From the NCBI RefSeq assembly GCF_030151385.1, contig NZ_JASLDS010000004.1:1-39573 (forward strand): a stretch of DNA of 39,573 nt, in the 5' to 3' direction. The notes under the pieces were generated by a model. It searched no databases and had not been told where the DNA came from. It worked only from the letters and a program-made list of their open reading frames with translations. Positions 32,487-38,852 of this stretch are shown here, in pieces. How positions within the stretch are numbered: position 1 is the first letter of the stretch; every line of letters starts with the position of its first letter. A program made the position numbers and the translations under genes. This DNA comes from Soonwooa sp. Lineage in GTDB: Bacteria > Bacteroidota > Bacteroidia > Flavobacteriales > Weeksellaceae.

Positions 32487-33533
32487 ATGAAAATATTTTT
32501 ATCTACTATTTTATTTATCTCAAGTCTTACAATAGCAAATGCGCAGGTTGTAAGTTTTCCCGATCCTGCATTTAAAGGATGTGTGAACTCGACTCCGCTA
32601 ATTGATCTTAATAAAGACGGGCAAATACAAGTTTCTGAGGCTGAGTTATTCACTGGGAAGATTGACTGCTCTAGTCAAAACATTAAATCCATTGCGGGAA
32701 TAGAAACTTTTAAGAATCTAAGTTCTTTAATCCTTAGAGATAATATGATTTCTGAAGTAGATTTTTCAAACAATGTTAATCTAGAGCATTTAGTTATCTC
32801 CAATAATAAAGTTACTAAATTGGATGTCTCTAAGAATTTGGCATTAACACTCCTTTTTGTAGAAAACAATAAATTAGATACTTTAGACGTCACGAAAAAT
32901 AAAGCATTGACATCTCTTTGGATTGGTTACAACAACATTGAGAATATTGATTTAAGCCAAAACCTTAATTTAGATAGTTTCTATGCATATGGTAATTTAT
33001 TTAAAACTATAGATTTAAGTAAAAATATTAATTTAAGTTATTTGTATCTTAACAAATGTTCTCTAGAGTCTTTAGATCTAAGCAATAATAAAAAATTGTA
33101 TCTTGCAATTGTTGGTAATAATAAATTAACATCCCTGAATATTAAAAATTCTAATAATACACTGATAAAAAGCAACGGATTTGATTCATCAAGTAATCCA
33201 GAATTAAAGTGTATTGAGGTTGATGATGTTAATTACTCCAATTCTACTTGGCTTAATAAAAATCCAGAATCACGTTACAGTACAGATTGTAAGTTGGCAA
33301 CTTCTGAGAGTAAACTTTCTGAAATATCAGTTTTTCCAAATCCAGCAACAAATGTTTTGAATTTTTCAAAATTATCAAATGTTGAATTGTATAATGTGAC
33401 AGGACAAAAATTGCTAAATCAAACTAATATCAAAACACTTGATGTTTCTAATTTGAATAAAGGTGTTTACTTTGTTGTTATCAAAGATAATGATGGCATA
33501 ACAATTCAAAAAACGAAAGTTATCAAAGAATAG
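32487..33533 (+). CDS. secreted leucine-rich-repeat protein with an EF-hand-like loop and T9SS tail
   Basis: The 348-residue precursor has a signal peptide (1-19, ANA/Q). A canonical EF-hand-like loop follows, D40-LNKDGQIQVS-E51, with ligands at positions 1, 3, 5 and 12. Then come seven tandem leucine-rich repeats of exactly 21 residues (about 78-224) of the form LxxLxVxxNKLTxLDVSxNxx. The C-terminal ~75 residues form a type IX sorting domain (ISVFPNPATNVLNF to KTKVIKE). It is predicted to be a surface or secreted binding protein. Cysteines at 32, 61 and two near the repeat C-cap may form disulfides. It has its own promoter and is not obviously linked to folP. Confidence 0.9.
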   Translation: MKIFLSTILFISSLTIANAQVVSFPDPAFKGCVNSTPLIDLNKDGQIQVSEAELFTGKIDCSSQNIKSIAGIETFKNLSSLILRDNMISEVDFSNNVNLEHLVISNNKVTKLDVSKNLALTLLFVENNKLDTLDVTKNKALTSLWIGYNNIENIDLSQNLNLDSFYAYGNLFKTIDLSKNINLSYLYLNKCSLESLDLSNNKKLYLAIVGNNKLTSLNIKNSNNTLIKSNGFDSSSNPELKCIEVDDVNYSNSTWLNKNPESRYSTDCKLATSESKLSEISVFPNPATNVLNFSKLSNVELYNVTGQKLLNQTNIKTLDVSNLNKGVYFVVIKDNDGITIQKTKVIKE

Positions 33534-33574
33534 AAGTTGATAAGCATCATCTATTAATAAGTTACTAATTTTAG

Positions 33575-33582
33575 TATCTTTG
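33575..33582 (+). promoter_or_regulatory. candidate -7 element of the DUF1599-tpiA operon
   Basis: TATCTTTG matches TAnnTTTG, 17 nt before the DUF1599 start. No well-placed TTG is seen. Confidence 0.45.
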
Positions 33583-33599
33583 ACCAATAACTCACTTTT

Positions 33600-34136
33600 A
33601 TGGCGAATACATCGATGCAGTTTGATGAGGTTATCAAAAGCTGCCGAGATCTTTTTCAGAAAAAACTTATCGATTATGGTTCGGCTTGGCGTATTTTGAG
33701 ACCGAGCTCTATTACCGATCAAATTTACATTAAAGTCAATCGCATTCGTACTTTGCAGATGACAGATGTCAAAATGGTTGACGAAGACGAAAAAGACGAA
33801 TTCGTGGCAATTGTCAATTATTCCATCATTGGATTGATTCAATTGGAGAAAGGTTTTTCAGACGATCTTAATGCTGATCCTACAGAAATCATGAGTTTGT
33901 ACGACAAATATGCAAACGAAGCTAAAGCTTTGATGGAGCGCAAAAATCACGATTACGGTGAAGCTTGGCGCGAAATGAGAATCAGTTCTATTACTGATTT
34001 AATTTTTCAAAAAGTTTTAAGAACCAAACAGATTGAAGATAATCAAGGTAAGACTTTGGTGTCCGAAGGTTTGGATGCTAACTATTTTGATATGCTTAAT
34101 TACGCCGTTTTTTGCTTGATAAAATACACATCTTAA
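33600..34136 (+). CDS. DUF1599 protein, internally duplicated
   Basis: The 178-residue protein belongs to DUF1599, a Bacteroidota family without an established function. It consists of two copies of one motif: residues ~14-50 (CRDLFQKKLIDYGSAWR, then SSITDQIYIKVNRIRTLQ) and ~108-145 (AKALMERKNHDYGEAWR, then SSITDLIFQKVLRTKQIE). Each has the DYG-x-AWR and SSITDxI blocks and a following acidic segment (DEDEKDE in the first). The helical pattern with conserved acidic residues recalls all-alpha NTP pyrophosphohydrolase-like folds, but that is a weak inference. It is the first gene of a four-gene operon ending in tpiA. Confidence 0.88.
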   Translation: MANTSMQFDEVIKSCRDLFQKKLIDYGSAWRILRPSSITDQIYIKVNRIRTLQMTDVKMVDEDEKDEFVAIVNYSIIGLIQLEKGFSDDLNADPTEIMSLYDKYANEAKALMERKNHDYGEAWREMRISSITDLIFQKVLRTKQIEDNQGKTLVSEGLDANYFDMLNYAVFCLIKYTS

Positions 34137-34148
34137 ATTCAATAAAAT

Positions 34149-35237
34149 ATGATCAAAAGACTTTTACGTTATATTATCGCGATAATTTTTATTGCTTCAG
34201 GTTTTGTAAAAGCCGTTGATTTGAAAGGCTTTTCTTTTAAGCTGGAAGAATATTTTTCGCCTTCGGTTTTTAATATGCCTTTTTTTGAGCAATATGCTTT
34301 GGCGCTCGCAACCATTGTTGTGGTTTTGGAGTTGTCTTTAGGTTTTATGCTCTTGATGAAGATTAAATTAAAAGCTACACTCGTTGCGTTAATTGCGCTT
34401 TGCGTATTTTTTGGATTTCTGACATTTTATTCGGCTTATTATAATGTTGTAACCGATTGTGGATGCTTTGGTGATGCGATGAAGATGACGCCATGGCAAT
34501 CCTTTTGGAAAGATATCGCGCTACTTGTAGGTTTGTTGGTTTTATTATTGTTGAATAAAAACTATAAGGAAAAAACGGATTTAGGTTGTGTTAAACTTCC
34601 TGTTCTGGGAGTTTTTGTTGTGGTGATGATTTTCGTGATGTATCGTGGTATCAAGCACGAGCCTTTAATTGATTTCAGAGCTTATAAAATCGGAACTGAT
34701 CTCAATGCTGAACGTCAAAAAATCGAAAAAGATCCTTCTGTTTACAAAACTTTTTATTCGCTTAAAAATTCTAAAACTGGAGAAGTAAAGAAAATTGACC
34801 AAGACGAATATATCAATAAGAATTATTGGAAAGAAGAAACTTGGCAAATCGAAGATGGAAAAACAACTTCCGAAATTGTTAAAAAAGGATACGAGTCCGA
34901 AATTAAAAAATTCAAGCTAGAGTCGCCAACTGGCGAAGACAAAACTGCAGAAATCCTTAACGAGCCAAAAGCAATTTTGGTATTCGTTTATAAACCAAAA
35001 GAAGCGTCGACGCAATTGGTTGCAGAAATCCAAAATATGTTGATGCATGACCGTTCTGCAAAAGTATACGGCGTATCGACGCAACAGGATTTCTTTAACA
35101 AAATTCCGAACCTTGCAATGGACGAAATCGCTATTAAAACCATTGCCAGAAGTAATCCTTTTGTGATGGTTTTAGAAAAAGGAAAAATAGTTGAAAAACT
35201 GAGTGCTAAAGATTATTTAGAAAAATATCAAAAGTAA
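34149..35237 (+). CDS. BT_3928-family DoxX/MauE-like membrane protein
   Basis: The 362-residue protein has four N-terminal helices (within 1-140) of the DoxX/MauE type, with RYIIAIIFIASGFVKAVDL in helix 1 and D103-C104-G-C106-FGD in the loop after helix 3, a redox-type cysteine pair. A further helix follows (about 150-165), then a C-terminal soluble domain of about 190 residues ending in a segment that looks thioredoxin-like (AILVFVYKPKEAS, then KVYGVSTQQDF and NPFVMVLEKGKIVEKL) but lacks a CxxC. This fits the Bacteroides BT_3928 family, also associated with tpiA. Participation in disulfide or quinone redox chemistry is inferred. The 12-nt gap upstream and 4-nt gap downstream support one operon. 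Confidence 0.85.
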   Translation: MIKRLLRYIIAIIFIASGFVKAVDLKGFSFKLEEYFSPSVFNMPFFEQYALALATIVVVLELSLGFMLLMKIKLKATLVALIALCVFFGFLTFYSAYYNVVTDCGCFGDAMKMTPWQSFWKDIALLVGLLVLLLLNKNYKEKTDLGCVKLPVLGVFVVVMIFVMYRGIKHEPLIDFRAYKIGTDLNAERQKIEKDPSVYKTFYSLKNSKTGEVKKIDQDEYINKNYWKEETWQIEDGKTTSEIVKKGYESEIKKFKLESPTGEDKTAEILNEPKAILVFVYKPKEASTQLVAEIQNMLMHDRSAKVYGVSTQQDFFNKIPNLAMDEIAIKTIARSNPFVMVLEKGKIVEKLSAKDYLEKYQK

Positions 35238-35241
35238 AACT

Positions 35242-35592
35242 ATGCAAAAATCAAATAAATCAATTGCAGGATATCACATGCTGATGTTGTTGTCAGCTGT
35301 CGATTACAAATTTAGTCCTGAAGAAGAAAAAGTTATCTTAGAGTATTTGGCGGAAGAATTTCCGTTTCGCTTGAATTTGGATAACGAGTTGGATGTCATT
35401 GCAAGTTTGCAGCCGAGCGATTGGAAAGATCATTTCGAATTTCATGCGAGATGTTTCTATGACGATTCGACGCCAGCAGAGCGTGAAGAATTCCGTGTTT
35501 TTGCAAAGAAATTGATTAAGGCGGATCATGAAGTAACGCGTGTAGAACATCAATATTACACGATGATGAAGACTATCTGGAAAATGGATTAA
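35242..35592 (+). CDS. small TerB-like helical protein
   Basis: The 116-residue acidic protein has an opening HMLMLLSAVDYKFSPEEEKVI that resembles the TerB/tellurite-resistance-type helical domain (AxxDGxxSxxE pattern, with acidic residues where metal may bind). It continues with a helical body containing FEFHARCFYDDSTPAEREEF and KLIKADHEVTRVE. It starts four bases after the BT_3928-like stop and ends 22 nt before tpiA, so it is co-transcribed with both. The TerB assignment is a resemblance only; a tellurite function should not be assumed. Confidence 0.7.
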   Translation: MQKSNKSIAGYHMLMLLSAVDYKFSPEEEKVILEYLAEEFPFRLNLDNELDVIASLQPSDWKDHFEFHARCFYDDSTPAEREEFRVFAKKLIKADHEVTRVEHQYYTMMKTIWKMD

Positions 35593-35614
35593 TATTAAAT
35601 TTAATAAAAATAAA

Positions 35615-36376
35615 ATGAGAAAAAACATTGTTGCAGGAAACTGGAAAATGAACAAAAACTTTGCGGATGCAGAAGCTTTAATGTTCCAACTTTTAGAATA
35701 CAAAAAGAACAACAAAACAAACTGCGAAGTTTACATCGCGCCGCCGGCTTTGTATTTGCCGATGGGAAAAGATATTTTCAAAAACGGTGAAGTTGAAGTT
35801 TTTGCACAAGATGTATCAGAATATCAAAGTGGTGCATACACTGGCGAGATATCGGTTGATATGATCAATTCTATTGGCGTTAACGGAAGTTTGGTGTCGC
35901 ACTCAGAGCGTCGTCAATATCATGGTGAGACTGACAGTCACGCAAATAGAAAGGTGAAAGCGCTTCTCGATGCTGGTCTTACGCCGATCTATTGCAATGG
36001 CGAAACTTTGGAGCAACGTAAAGCTGGTCAACATTTCGAAGTGGTAAAAAACCAAACTGAAGTGGCGCTTTTCACGCTTTCTGAAGACGAAATCAAAAAA
36101 GTGGTTATCGCTTACGAGCCTGTTTGGGCGATCGGAACGGGCGAGACTGCAACGCCAGAGCAAGCGCAGGAGATCCACGCGCATATCAGAAGTCTTATCG
36201 CTGCCAAATACGGTCAAGATGTGGCGAACGAAATTTCTATTTTATATGGTGGATCTGTAAAGCCAGACAATGCGAAAGAAATCTTCTCTCAGCCAGACAT
36301 CGATGGTGGATTAATTGGTGGAGCAGCACTTAAAATCGAAGATTTTTCAAAAATTATAGAAGGATTTAATCCATAA
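35615..36376 (+). CDS. tpiA: triosephosphate isomerase
   Basis: TIM interconverts dihydroxyacetone phosphate and glyceraldehyde 3-phosphate. The 253-residue barrel has all catalytic residues: K11 in GNWKMN, H96 in SHSERR, E168 in AYEPVWAIGTG, and the phosphate-binding YGGSVKP and GLIGGAAL. The segment after the seventh-strand region reads PIYCNGETLEQR where many TIMs have CIGE or CVGE. It is the last gene of the DUF1599 operon, with a hairpin 45 nt downstream as the terminator. Confidence 0.97.
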   Translation: MRKNIVAGNWKMNKNFADAEALMFQLLEYKKNNKTNCEVYIAPPALYLPMGKDIFKNGEVEVFAQDVSEYQSGAYTGEISVDMINSIGVNGSLVSHSERRQYHGETDSHANRKVKALLDAGLTPIYCNGETLEQRKAGQHFEVVKNQTEVALFTLSEDEIKKVVIAYEPVWAIGTGETATPEQAQEIHAHIRSLIAAKYGQDVANEISILYGGSVKPDNAKEIFSQPDIDGGLIGGAALKIEDFSKIIEGFNP

Positions 36377-36728
36377 AATACTTAAACTTTGGGCGTGTCC
36401 CTCAGTTTTTGCCTTTGCCAAACCTCATAGGTTTTTAGAAACCTATGAGGTTTTCTTTTGCCCAAACTTCGGGTCGGTCTTCGACCAGTCGCTGTTTTTA
36501 TACTTCGGACACTGAGAGGAGCCGAAAAAAGGTTACTGAGCGGAGTCGAAGTAACGCTTCGACTCCGCTCAGCGTCCTTCGTAAAAAACGAGCTCCAACA
36601 ATGCGCTTCGCCTTCACGCAGATGGGGGATAATTAGAAGTTTTGGAAAAAAATAGAGATTCAAATCAATAAATTTGACTTATTCGAGAATTGGTGATATG
36701 TATTTTTGATACTATTCTGGCGGTTGTT
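36377..36728. repeat. composite repeat-filled spacer after tpiA
   Basis: The 352 nt hold the tpiA terminator-like palindrome (36421-36455), a variant repeat CTGAGAGGAGCCGAA (36512-36526), and a perfect 16-bp inverted repeat: CTGAGCGGAGTCGAAG (36536-36551), 5-nt loop, then its complement (36557-36572). GC content rises sharply compared with flanking DNA. The short frames here (peptides such as TERSRSNA) come from the repeat and are not genes. After 36640 the sequence is plain AT-rich DNA. Confidence 0.75.
36421..36455 (+). terminator. terminator-like palindrome after tpiA
   Basis: AACCTCATAGGTTT (36421-36434) pairs perfectly with AAACCTATGAGGTT (36439-36452) around a TTAG loop and is followed by TTCTTTT. 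It may also be a member of a dispersed palindromic family, as the surrounding spacer is repetitive. Confidence 0.75.
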
Positions 36729-37079
36729 TTAGTGGTGAAATACCGGCGGAGCTGTATTGGTGACGTAAATGTCGTATGCTTTATAAACTAAAAATAAAAG
36801 AAAAATAGTATTTAAAAATAAACAAGATATTAAAACTCTATTCTTGTATTCTAATTCGATGTATTTCAAAATACTAATAATTATTGAAAATATTATAATA
36901 CTTAAAATAACAGTAAAAAATGTTTTCCAGTGGATATATAAAAACCATAGTGAGACCTCTCCAAGCTCTGATTCGATATAGTAACTGCCTGTTATAAAAG
37001 TAACTAATTGTAATAAAATTAAAATTATGTTTAACAACAAATATTTACGGACAGGTGTTTTGCTGAGAGCTGTGTTCAA
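36729..37079 (-). CDS. small hypothetical membrane protein
   Basis: The 116-residue frame has three hydrophobic helices (about 13-31, 43-70 with the long II-rich run, and 80-102) and a short polar C-terminus ending PPVFHH. I do not recognise a family. It is lower in GC than its neighbours, rich in isoleucine and leucine, and sits alone between a repeat-rich spacer and a long hairpin. No promoter match was found. The consistent transmembrane pattern and full-length frame favour a real gene, possibly recently acquired, but it could be non-functional. Confidence 0.5.
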   Translation of the reverse strand: MNTALSKTPVRKYLLLNIILILLQLVTFITGSYYIESELGEVSLWFLYIHWKTFFTVILSIIIFSIIISILKYIELEYKNRVLISCLFLNTIFLLFLVYKAYDIYVTNTAPPVFHH

Positions 37080-37172
37080 ATTTTTTTTTGTTTACAAGGT
37101 TTTTATTATGATGTCGTATTTTTACCACAATTTTTTCAAAAAGCCATATAGGTGAAAAATTAGACAATAATT

Positions 37173-37215
37173 AATTTTGAAGCGGGAACGACAAAGTCGT
37201 CCCCGCTTCAAAATT
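37173..37215. terminator. long perfect-armed hairpin, probable terminator of the amidase gene
   Basis: AATTTTGAAGCGGG (37173-37186) pairs with CCCGCTTCAAAATT (37202-37215). Inside, after one mismatch, ACGAC pairs with GTCGT around an AAA loop, giving 19 base pairs. It lies 38 nt after the amidase stop on the minus strand. There is no long U tract beyond it (the outer arm ends in AATT), so it may instead be a REP-like element or RNA-stabilising structure. Confidence 0.65.
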
Positions 37216-37252
37216 ATTTAAAAATATTTAAAATTTAAATTTTAAGAAAAAC

Positions 37253-38269
37253 TTATTTAGACGGGTATTTTAGCATTAAAGCTTGCAAAATAGCCCAAGT
37301 CTCCAAATCCATAATTCCGTCCGATTTTTCAGGTCTAAAATGATATTGGAAAGCCTCTATCGTTTGCTTTGTTGGTTTGTCCCAAGCTGTGGTGTTTTCA
37401 AGCTTGTATCCAAATTTTCCCAAAGCCGCTTGAATTTTATAGATAAACTGAGGTGTATTGTATTGTGCGGCAAAATCTTCAGGCGTCATAGCGTTCAAAA
37501 ACGAAGCTTTACTGGCGTCATCATACCACATTCCGATTTGATAGTCGGTGTACAGACGCTTCCATGGGAACATAGGTCCTGGATCTTGTTTTCTTGTTGG
37601 CGCGATGTCGGAGTGTGCTAAGATGTTGGTAGGAGGAATGTTGTAGCGTGTAGCAATATCTTTTACCAAACTCGCAACTTTTTTAACTTGCTCATCAGGA
37701 AAACCAGGGAAGTTTTTTGTTCCGGTAGAATTTTGTTCCCAACCACCATTCACGATTTCAATACCGATAGAGATGTCGTTTAGGTTTTGATCATTTCTCC
37801 AATTGCTAACACCAGCGTGATAAGCACGTTTGTTTTCGTCTACCAAAAGATAGATTTCATTATCGTCATAAGAATTTACAAGATAATGAGCACTTACGGC
37901 TTGTTGTGTTAATACCATAACAGATTTGTCATTGTCCAAAGCGGTGTAGTGCAAAATAATATAACGTTGACGAAAATTTTGTGCTACAGCAGGAAAATAA
38001 TTTTTGACAACTTTATAATTATTAAGTTTTGCAGATACAATTGATCCGTAACTTATCGTATTATCATTCTTAGTTGGGTCAGCAATATTCACTTTATAGA
38101 AGTCAGCTTCTTCTTGTTTTACTGGTGGCTTTACCACAGGAGTTGTTGGGTTGACGGGCGTTGTTTTTGTAGTAGGCTTCGGAGTTGCCACAACTTTTTT
38201 TGAATTATTTTGAGAACCACAAGAAATTAAAGTGATTCCTAATCCTATGACATATAGGGAATTACGCAT
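37253..38269 (-). CDS. N-acetylmuramoyl-L-alanine amidase lipoprotein with a PG-binding domain
   Basis: The 338-residue protein is a lipoprotein by its lipobox LISC (C17), followed by a Thr/Pro/Lys-rich linker (about 20-52). The amidase_2 (AmiD-like) domain spans about 85-240, with zinc ligands H107 (ILHYTALD) and H219 (ILAHSDIAP), D229 in the KQDPGP segment, and the SAHYLV and AYHAGVSNWRN motifs. The C-terminal ~65 residues form a peptidoglycan-binding domain (FIYKIQAALGKFGY, then FQYHFRPEKSDGIMDLETW). It cuts the amide bond between MurNAc and the stem peptide and probably recycles or remodels the wall from a membrane anchor. It is divergent from the tRNA cluster. Confidence 0.93.
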   Translation of the reverse strand: MRNSLYVIGLGITLISCGSQNNSKKVVATPKPTTKTTPVNPTTPVVKPPVKQEEADFYKVNIADPTKNDNTISYGSIVSAKLNNYKVVKNYFPAVAQNFRQRYIILHYTALDNDKSVMVLTQQAVSAHYLVNSYDDNEIYLLVDENKRAYHAGVSNWRNDQNLNDISIGIEIVNGGWEQNSTGTKNFPGFPDEQVKKVASLVKDIATRYNIPPTNILAHSDIAPTRKQDPGPMFPWKRLYTDYQIGMWYDDASKASFLNAMTPEDFAAQYNTPQFIYKIQAALGKFGYKLENTTAWDKPTKQTIEAFQYHFRPEKSDGIMDLETWAILQALMLKYPSK

Positions 38270-38299
38270 ATAATGGGCTTTTATTGTGTTTTAACGTGT

Positions 38300-38307
38300 C
38301 AAAAATA
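38300..38307 (-). promoter_or_regulatory. candidate -7 element of the amidase gene
   Basis: TATTTTTG on the minus strand matches TAnnTTTG, 30 nt before the start. The nearest TTG is 13 nt upstream, shorter than consensus. Confidence 0.4.
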
Positions 38308-38330
38308 TGAAAAAAAATCACAAAAATAAT

Positions 38331-38361
38331 TTGGTAGATATTAAAAAGTGTTCTATATTTG
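38331..38361 (+). promoter_or_regulatory. consensus promoter of the tRNA cluster
   Basis: TTG (38331-38333), a 20-nt spacer and TATATTTG (38354-38361) fit the Flavobacterium consensus exactly, about 48 nt before the first tRNA. Confidence 0.75.
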
Positions 38362-38409
38362 CACTCGCAATTCAGCAGTTAAACGATCATTAAAATTAAA
38401 TAAAAGTAA

Positions 38410-38494
38410 GGAGGGTTGCCGGAGTGGTTAACGGAGCAGTTTGCTAAACTGTCGACCCGAAAGGGTCGCGTGGGTTCGAATCCCACACCCTCCG
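38410..38494 (+). tRNA. tRNA-Ser (GCT)
   Basis: The acceptor arm GGAGGGT pairs with ACCCTCC (38487-38493), discriminator G. The anticodon loop TTGCTAA has anticodon GCT at 38443-38445, reading AGC/AGU. There is a long class II variable arm (CGACCCGAAAGGGTCG) and a normal T loop GGGTTCGAATCCC. The 85-nt gene does not encode CCA. Confidence 0.95.
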
Positions 38495-38510
38495 CACTTA
38501 TATTATATTT

Positions 38511-38585
38511 CGGGGCGTAGCGTAGTCCGGTCATCGCGCCTGGTTTGGGACCAGGAGGTCGCAGGTTCGAATCCTGCCGCCCCGA
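38511..38585 (+). tRNA. tRNA-Pro (TGG), copy 1
   Basis: Acceptor CGGGGCG pairs with CGCCCCG, discriminator A. Anticodon stem CCTGG/CCAGG with loop TTTGGGA gives anticodon TGG (38546-38548). T arm GCAGGTTCGAATCCTGC. CCA is not encoded. It is identical over all 75 nt to the copy at 38743-38817. Confidence 0.95.
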
Positions 38586-38616
38586 CTTTTAAAAATAATG
38601 AGAGTAATCTCTGGAA

Positions 38617-38690
38617 GGGTGCGTAGCTCAGCTGGATAGAGCATCTGCCTTCTAAGCAGACGGTCACAGGTTCGAATCCTGTCGCGCTCA
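38617..38690 (+). tRNA. tRNA-Arg (TCT)
   Basis: Acceptor GGGTGCG pairs with CGCGCTC (two wobbles), discriminator A. The anticodon stem TCTGC/GCAGA has loop CTTCTAA, so the anticodon is TCT (38651-38653), reading AGA/AGG. The T arm is ACAGGTTCGAATCCTGT. CCA is not encoded. Confidence 0.94.
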
Positions 38691-38692
38691 CA

Positions 38693-38723
38693 AAAAACTC
38701 ACAACTTGTTTGTGAGTTTTTTT
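38693..38723 (+). terminator. intrinsic terminator after tRNA-Arg
   Basis: AAAACTCACAA (38694-38704) pairs with TTGTGAGTTTT (38710-38720) around CTTGT, with a T run after it. It lies before the second tRNA-Pro. Confidence 0.88.
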
Positions 38724-38742
38724 ATTAAAGTTTCGTTGACCT

Positions 38743-38817
38743 CGGGGCGTAGCGTAGTCCGGTCATCGCGCCTGGTTTGGGACCAGGAGGTCGCAGGTTC
38801 GAATCCTGCCGCCCCGA
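38743..38817 (+). tRNA. tRNA-Pro (TGG), copy 2
   Basis: Identical to copy 1 across all 75 nt. It lies 20 nt after a strong terminator, without a promoter match in the gap, so its transcription depends on readthrough or an unrecognised promoter. CCA is not encoded. Confidence 0.95.
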
Positions 38818-38820
38818 CGG

Positions 38821-38852
38821 AAAAGCCACTTCAATTTTGAAGTGGCTTTTTT
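38821..38852. terminator. bidirectional terminator between tRNA-Pro copy 2 and cydB
   Basis: AAAAGCCACTTCAA (38821-38834) pairs with TTGAAGTGGCTTTT (38837-38850), flanked by A and T runs. It suits both convergent transcripts. Confidence 0.9.

Noticed and set aside
35242..35592. Tellurite-resistance function for the TerB-like protein
   Set aside because: Only a loose TerB-like pattern is visible and no other ter genes are present.
36382..36663. Short overlapping frames on both strands after tpiA, with Ser/Arg-rich peptides
   Set aside because: The peptides are encoded by the dispersed CTGAGCGGAGTCGAAG repeat and its inverted copy; no start context or domain supports a gene.
38441..38691. Open frames on both strands over the tRNA cluster, with peptides such as EVAGSNPAAP and SATGFEPVT
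   Set aside because: They are translations of tRNA genes, a well-known source of spurious proteins.
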